Below are positions 60,304 through 64,000 of a stretch of 64,000 nt of DNA, piece by piece. The DNA is taken from NCBI RefSeq assembly GCF_027947575.1, contig NZ_CP116256.1, positions 7,378,001-7,442,000 on the forward strand, read 5' to 3'. The stretch comes from Streptomyces rubrogriseus. Lineage in GTDB: Bacteria > Actinomycetota > Actinomycetes > Streptomycetales > Streptomycetaceae. The notes below the pieces were generated by a model that searched no databases, had not been told where the DNA came from, and saw nothing but the letters and a program-made list of their open reading frames with translations. A program made the position numbers and the translations under genes. Positions within the stretch are counted from its first letter, which is position 1, and each line of letters opens with the position of its first letter.

Positions 60304-60888
60304 TCAGGCCTCGGGGAACTCACCGGTGTCGATGGTCAGGTCGAAGGGTGCGGGGAGCGTGAGGGAGTCGCCGAACTTCGCGGCGCTCAGCACCCGGTAG
60401 ACATCACCCTTCGGTTCGCCGTACAGCGTCGCGGTGGGGCCGCCGGGTGCCCAGCGGTCGACGAGCAGGTAGAGGGGGATCCCCGCGGTGGCGCAGGCGG
60501 CGGGCTTGCCGATGCGGTCGTGCCGGGCGTCGGACTTGGAGGTGACTTCGACGACGAGCTCCGCGAGGGCGGCGGGGATGTGGGTGTCGGACTCCGTGTG
60601 ATCCGGCAACTGGGTCACCACAAGATCCGGGATCAGCATCCCGAGGCGAGACGGCACCGATAGCGCGAGGGTCTGATAGATCCCCCATCGGTCAGGGATC
60701 ACCGCGTACAGACGGCGCTGAATGCGATCGGTGATGTCGTTGTGAGGCAGTCCCGGAGCTGGTGACACGGTGATGATCCCCTCGATGATCTCCACCTTGC
60801 TGCCCTCGGGCCAATCCATCTCCTCCCAGAACCGGACGAGGTCGTCCCAGTTCTGGTCGGGCTCCTGGCTCACGGTGAGTGCGCTCAT
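60304..60888 (-). CDS. Uma2 family (DUF820) nuclease-fold protein
   Basis: 194 residues with the Uma2/DUF820 PD-(D/E)XK fold: WPEGSKVEIIEGIITVSP, MLIPDLVV, ELVVEVTSKSDARHDRIGKP, YLLVDRW. The PD...ExTSK active-site pattern is intact. Uma2 proteins are abundant in actinobacteria and cyanobacteria, with no settled role. A palindrome lies 12 bp before its ATG. Confidence 0.9.
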   Translation of the reverse strand: MSALTVSQEPDQNWDDLVRFWEEMDWPEGSKVEIIEGIITVSPAPGLPHNDITDRIQRRLYAVIPDRWGIYQTLALSVPSRLGMLIPDLVVTQLPDHTESDTHIPAALAELVVEVTSKSDARHDRIGKPAACATAGIPLYLLVDRWAPGGPTATLYGEPKGDVYRVLSAAKFGDSLTLPAPFDLTIDTGEFPEA

Positions 60889-60900
60889 GGCGGTTCTCCT

Positions 60901-60917
60901 ATCGGTGCGTCACCGAT
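60901..60917. promoter_or_regulatory. Palindrome at the start of the Uma2 gene
   Basis: ATCGGTG-cgt-CACCGAT, a perfect 7-bp inverted repeat ending 12 bp before the ATG on the minus strand. Operator or leader hairpin. Confidence 0.45.
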
Positions 60918-60928
60918 CCCAGCATGCC

Positions 60929-60962
60929 GAACGGGACCGGCACTGGTCTACCGGTCCCGTTC
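60929..60962 (-). terminator. Terminator of the deoA operon
   Basis: GAACGGGACCGG-n10-CCGGTCCCGTTC, a perfect 12-bp stem, 22 bp past the deoA stop. Confidence 0.88.
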
Positions 60963-60984
60963 ACCCGTACGAGGAAACCGCAGG

Positions 60985-62268
60985 TCAGGCGATGCGTTCC
61001 CGCACCACCGGCGAGGCGGTGAAGGGCGTGCCCGCCGGGGCCACGTCGTACGCGCCCTCCACCGCCGCCAGCGCGTACTCGAAGCGGTCCGGGGTGTCCG
61101 TGTGGAGGGTGAGGAGGGGCTGGCCCGCGGTGACCGTGTCGCCGGGCTTGGCGTGGAGTTCGACGCCCGCGGCGGCCTGCACCGGGTCCTCCTTGCGGGC
61201 GCGGCCCGCGCCCAGGCGCCAGGCGGCGACGCCGATGTCGTAGGCGTCGAGGCGGGTCAGGACGCCGGAGGCGCCCGCCTTCACCACGTGCTGCTCCTTC
61301 GACGTGGGCAGGGCCGCGTCCGGGTCGCCGCCCTGGGCCGCGATCATGCGGCGCCAGACGTCCATCGCGGAGCCGTCGGCCAGTGCCTTCGCCGGGTCGG
61401 CGTCCTTCAGGCCCGCCGCGTCGAGCATTTCGCGGGCCAGGGCCAACGTCAGCTCGACCACGTCCGCCGGACCGCCGCCCGCCAGGACCTCGACCGACTC
61501 GCGGACCTCCAGGGCGTTGCCCGCGGTCAGGCCGAGGGGGGTGGCCATGTCGGTGAGGAGCGCGACCGTCTTCACGCCGTGGTCGGTGCCGAGGCCGACC
61601 ATCGTGGAGGCCAGTTCGCGGGCGTCCTCGATGGTCTTCATGAAGGCGCCGGAGCCCACCTTCACGTCCAGGACCAGCGATCCGGTGCCCTCGGCGATCT
61701 TCTTGGACATGATGGAGGAGGCGATCAGCGGGATCGCCTCGACCGTGCCCGTCACGTCGCGCAGCGCGTACAGCTTCTTGTCGGCCGGGGCCAGACCGTC
61801 GCCCGCCGCGCAGATCACCGCGCCGGTGGTGTCCAGGACGTCCAGCATCTCCTCGTTGGACAGGAGGGCGCGCCAGCCGGGGATGGACTCCAGCTTGTCC
61901 AGGGTGCCGCCGGTGTGGCCGAGGCCGCGGCCGGAGAGCTGCGGGACGGCCGCGCCGCACGCCGCCACCAGGGGTGCGAGGGGCAGGGTGATCTTGTCGC
62001 CGACGCCGCCCGTGGAGTGCTTGTCGGCGGTCGGGCGGGACAGGGACGAGAAGTCCATGCGCTCGCCCGAGGCGATCATCGCGGCCGTCCAGCGGGCGAT
62101 CTCGCCGCGGTTCATGCCGTTGAGCAGGATCGCCATCGCGAGCGAGGACATCTGCTCGTCGGCCACCTCACCGCGCGTGTAGGCGTCGATGACCCAGTCG
62201 ATCTGCTCACCGGTCAGCTCGCCGCGGTCCCGCTTGGTGCGGATGACGGAGATGACGTCCATGGCCAT
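60985..62268 (-). CDS. deoA: Thymidine phosphorylase
   Basis: 427 residues. It splits thymidine/deoxyuridine with phosphate into base and 2-deoxyribose-1-phosphate, which feeds the phosphomutase and DeoC. Motifs KHSTGGVGDKITL and SGRGLGHTGGTLDKLESIPG are typical of the glycosyltransferase-3/NP-II family. MDV two codons in is an alternative start. Follows cdd by 24 bp in the operon. Confidence 0.97.
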   Translation of the reverse strand: MAMDVISVIRTKRDRGELTGEQIDWVIDAYTRGEVADEQMSSLAMAILLNGMNRGEIARWTAAMIASGERMDFSSLSRPTADKHSTGGVGDKITLPLAPLVAACGAAVPQLSGRGLGHTGGTLDKLESIPGWRALLSNEEMLDVLDTTGAVICAAGDGLAPADKKLYALRDVTGTVEAIPLIASSIMSKKIAEGTGSLVLDVKVGSGAFMKTIEDARELASTMVGLGTDHGVKTVALLTDMATPLGLTAGNALEVRESVEVLAGGGPADVVELTLALAREMLDAAGLKDADPAKALADGSAMDVWRRMIAAQGGDPDAALPTSKEQHVVKAGASGVLTRLDAYDIGVAAWRLGAGRARKEDPVQAAAGVELHAKPGDTVTAGQPLLTLHTDTPDRFEYALAAVEGAYDVAPAGTPFTASPVVRERIA

Positions 62269-62292
62269 GTCTGGCTTTCCTAACGCGAGTTA

Positions 62293-62685
62293 CTACTTGG
62301 TGAGGTGGTCGGGGCCGAAGGCCTGCGGGAGCATCCGGGACAGGGGCAGGATCCCCTCCGGGGTCTCCAGGAGCAGCTCCGGGCCGCCGAACTCGTACAG
62401 GAGCTGGCGGCAGCGGCCGCAGGGGACGAGTACCTCGCCCGCGCCGTCGACGCAGACGAAGTGCGTCAGCCGGCCGCCGCCGGTCACCTGCAACTGGGAG
62501 ACCAGCCCGCACTCGGCGCACAGGCCGATGCCGTAGCTGGCGTTCTCCACGTTGCACCCGGTGACGGTGCGGCCGTCGTCGACGAGGGCGGCGGCGCCCA
62601 CGGCGTACCCCGAGTAGGGGGCGTACGCCCGGGACATCGCGTCCCGGGCCGCCGTGCGCAGCTCCTCCCAGTCGGCCCCGGTCAC
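62293..62685 (-). CDS. cdd: Cytidine deaminase
   Basis: 130 residues. It makes (deoxy)uridine from (deoxy)cytidine. Zinc ligands and catalytic Glu are in NVENASYGIGLCAECG and PCGRCRQLL (three Cys, small tetrameric type). GTG overlaps the permease stop (GTGA), so it is translationally coupled to the uptake system. Confidence 0.95.
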   Translation of the reverse strand: MTGADWEELRTAARDAMSRAYAPYSGYAVGAAALVDDGRTVTGCNVENASYGIGLCAECGLVSQLQVTGGGRLTHFVCVDGAGEVLVPCGRCRQLLYEFGGPELLLETPEGILPLSRMLPQAFGPDHLTK

Positions 62686-63956
62686 TTGCCCTGGCCCTTG
62701 CGGTACTGCATGCCGTCCGCCTTGGGCATCCGCAGCCGTTGCGCGGACAGGGCGAGGACGACGAGGGTGACGACGTACGGCGTGGCGGAGACGACCTGGT
62801 TGGGGACCTCGTTGGTGCCGGCGTACCAGGCGAAGACCAGGGCGCCGACGACGAAGGTGATAGCGGCCTTGACGTACTTCTTGCGGATCACCAGCCAGAT
62901 GGCGCCGGCGACCAGCAGCAGCGCGCCGAGCAGCAGCAGGGCGTGCACGTTGGCGGAGCCGCCGCGCAGGTTGAGGCTGTCGGTGTAGCCGAAGAGGCCG
63001 GCGCCGATGGCGAGGCCGCCCGGCATCCAGTTGCCGAAGATCATCGCCGCGAGGCCGATGTAGCCGCGGCCGCTGGTCTGGCCCTCCAGGTAGAAGGGGT
63101 TGGCCACGATGGACAGGAAGACGCCGCCGAGGCCGGCCAGGCCGCCGGAGATGATCACGGCCAGGTACTTGTACTTGTAGACGTTGACGCCGAGGGACTC
63201 GGCGGCGATCGGGTTCTCGCCGCAGGAGCGCAGCCGCAGGCCGAACGGGGTGCGCCACAGGATCCACCAGGTGGCGGGGATCAGGGCGACCGCGATCAGG
63301 GTGAGCCAGGAGACGTCGGTGACCAGGCCGCCGAGCAGGCCCGCGATGTCCGAGACGAAGAACCAGTGCTGGTCGTTGAGGCTGTCCAGCCAGCCGGACA
63401 GGCCCGGGATCGAGAAGTGGCCGAGGGAGTCGACCGGCGGGGACTGCTTGGCGGAGCCGCCCTGGTGGCCCTCGAAGGCGAGCGGGGCGAGGTAGCGGGT
63501 GGCGCCGAGGGCGAGGATGTTGATGGCCACACCGGAGACGATGTGGTTGACGTTGAAGGTGATCGTGACGATGGCGTGCAGCAGGCCGCCGAGGCAGCCG
63601 CCGACGATGCCGACGAGGACGCCGGTCCACGGACCCCACTGGAAGCCGGCCCAGGCACCGAACCAGGTGCCGAGGATCATCATGCCCTCGAGGCCGATGT
63701 TGACGACGCCCGCGCGCTCGGCCCACAGGCCGCCGAGACCGGCGAGGCCGATCGGCACGGCGAGCTGGAGGGCGGTGGACATCTGGCTGACGTTGGTGAT
63801 GCCGTTGGCGCCGGTGATCAGGCGGACGATCGAGGTCAGCGCCAGGGCTCCGGCGATGACCAGGAGCAGCACGGGCCACGACATGCGGCGGCCGGTCGGT
63901 GGTGCGTGCTCCAGCGACGGCTGGTTGACGTCGGTCGCTGTGGTCGGAGCGGTCAT
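62682..63956 (-). CDS. Nucleoside ABC transporter permease
   Basis: 424 residues, about ten membrane helices, of the BPD_transp_2 family (YufQ/NupQ-like): GLGGLWAERAGVVNIGLEGMMILG is the classic signature, followed by VNHIVSGVAINILALGATRY, RSCGENPIAAESLGVNV and ISGGLAGLGGVFLSIV. Works with a second permease (just upstream), an ATPase and a BmpA-type lipoprotein that lie beyond the window. ATG overlaps the upstream stop. Confidence 0.95.
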   Translation of the reverse strand: MTAPTTATDVNQPSLEHAPPTGRRMSWPVLLLVIAGALALTSIVRLITGANGITNVSQMSTALQLAVPIGLAGLGGLWAERAGVVNIGLEGMMILGTWFGAWAGFQWGPWTGVLVGIVGGCLGGLLHAIVTITFNVNHIVSGVAINILALGATRYLAPLAFEGHQGGSAKQSPPVDSLGHFSIPGLSGWLDSLNDQHWFFVSDIAGLLGGLVTDVSWLTLIAVALIPATWWILWRTPFGLRLRSCGENPIAAESLGVNVYKYKYLAVIISGGLAGLGGVFLSIVANPFYLEGQTSGRGYIGLAAMIFGNWMPGGLAIGAGLFGYTDSLNLRGGSANVHALLLLGALLLVAGAIWLVIRKKYVKAAITFVVGALVFAWYAGTNEVPNQVVSATPYVVTLVVLALSAQRLRMPKADGMQYRKGQGK

Positions 63957-64000
63957 CGGCCGGCCACCTCCTTCTTCGAGTTGTCGGTGGCGCCGAGGAC
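63953..64000 (-). CDS. C-terminal end of the upstream ABC permease (partial)
   Basis: The last 15 codons (ending TDNSKKEVAGR) of a gene that enters from the right edge. Its stop overlaps the next ATG as ATGA, and GGAGG within it serves the next gene. From operon logic it should be the companion permease. The sequence itself is too short to prove this. Confidence 0.7.
   Translation of the reverse strand, partial: VLGATDNSKKEVAGR

Noticed and set aside
1..64000. Mobile elements, prophage, CRISPR arrays, tRNA or rRNA genes
   Set aside because: No transposase, integrase, phage structural gene, regularly spaced repeat-spacer array or tRNA-like fold was found by reading both strands.

Overview
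The window is chromosomal DNA of a Streptomyces, very close to the S. coelicolor/S. lividans type. The signs are very high GC with strong third-position GC bias, many GTG starts, many start codons with a -10 hexamer just upstream and no leader, and a gene order that includes recognisable afsQ1/afsQ2/sigQ, a propionyl-CoA carboxylase set (accA2, pccB, pccE) with birA, hutH, cya and a narGHJI operon. There are no rRNA or tRNA genes, no insertion sequences, no prophage and no CRISPR array. It reads as ordinary core chromosome, with a somewhat eroded left end.

Layout. 0-1.4 kb: three consecutive genes that lack their 5' parts (WD40-like, SUKH-like, DUF4291). 1.4-3.3 kb: an unusual Mrr nuclease-TerD fusion. 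3.4-5.2 kb: a TetR regulator divergent from an aldo/keto reductase with a doubled operator. 5.2-11.9 kb: respiratory nitrate reductase operon on the minus strand. 12.1-16.8 kb: NmrA-like reductase, zinc alcohol dehydrogenase divergent from an XRE regulator, and an ECF41-type sigma factor divergent from a carboxymuconolactone decarboxylase-like protein. 16.9-25.3 kb: a MacB/FtsX-type ABC exporter whose permease is frameshifted, a lipid-anchored L,D-transpeptidase, a small LAXTG sortase substrate, histidine ammonia-lyase, a frameshifted GAF-GGDEF protein and an enoyl-CoA hydratase. 25.5-33.9 kb: adenylate cyclase, biotin ligase and the acyl/propionyl-CoA carboxylase genes, with maf. 33.9-44.3 kb: DeoR-type regulator, quinone-reductase-like flavoprotein, and nucleoside/deoxyribose catabolism (PNP, phosphopentomutase-like enzyme, deoC, two aldehyde dehydrogenase-family proteins). 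44.3-52.8 kb: a receptor Ser/Thr kinase with an extracellular solute-binding domain, uridine kinase, then sigQ divergent from afsQ1-afsQ2-lipoprotein. 52.8-60.9 kb: adenosine deaminase and assorted transport and regulatory genes. 61-64 kb: deoA, cdd and nucleoside ABC permeases in one overlapping operon that enters from the right edge.

How they work together. The main theme is nucleoside salvage: uptake (ABC permeases), deamination (add, cdd), phosphorolysis (PNP, deoA), pentose-phosphate isomerisation (phosphomutase), aldol cleavage (deoC) and probably acetaldehyde oxidation (ALDH). A perfect 12-bp palindrome, CTACGCGCGTAG, lies just upstream of the -10 element of three dispersed members (PNP, deoC, add), all three with leaderless geometry. 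This looks like the operator of one nucleoside regulon. The second theme is envelope and stress signalling: AfsQ1/Q2-SigQ with a visible AfsQ1 box, the ECF41 sigma factor with a textbook promoter in front of its own gene, and the substrate-binding receptor kinase.

Several proteins keep a family fold but have lost catalytic residues: the CMD protein, the flavoprotein disulfide reductase, an alpha/beta hydrolase and the second ALDH. Two single-base frameshifts (near 17659 and 24083-24104) may be real mutations or consensus errors and should be checked against raw reads.
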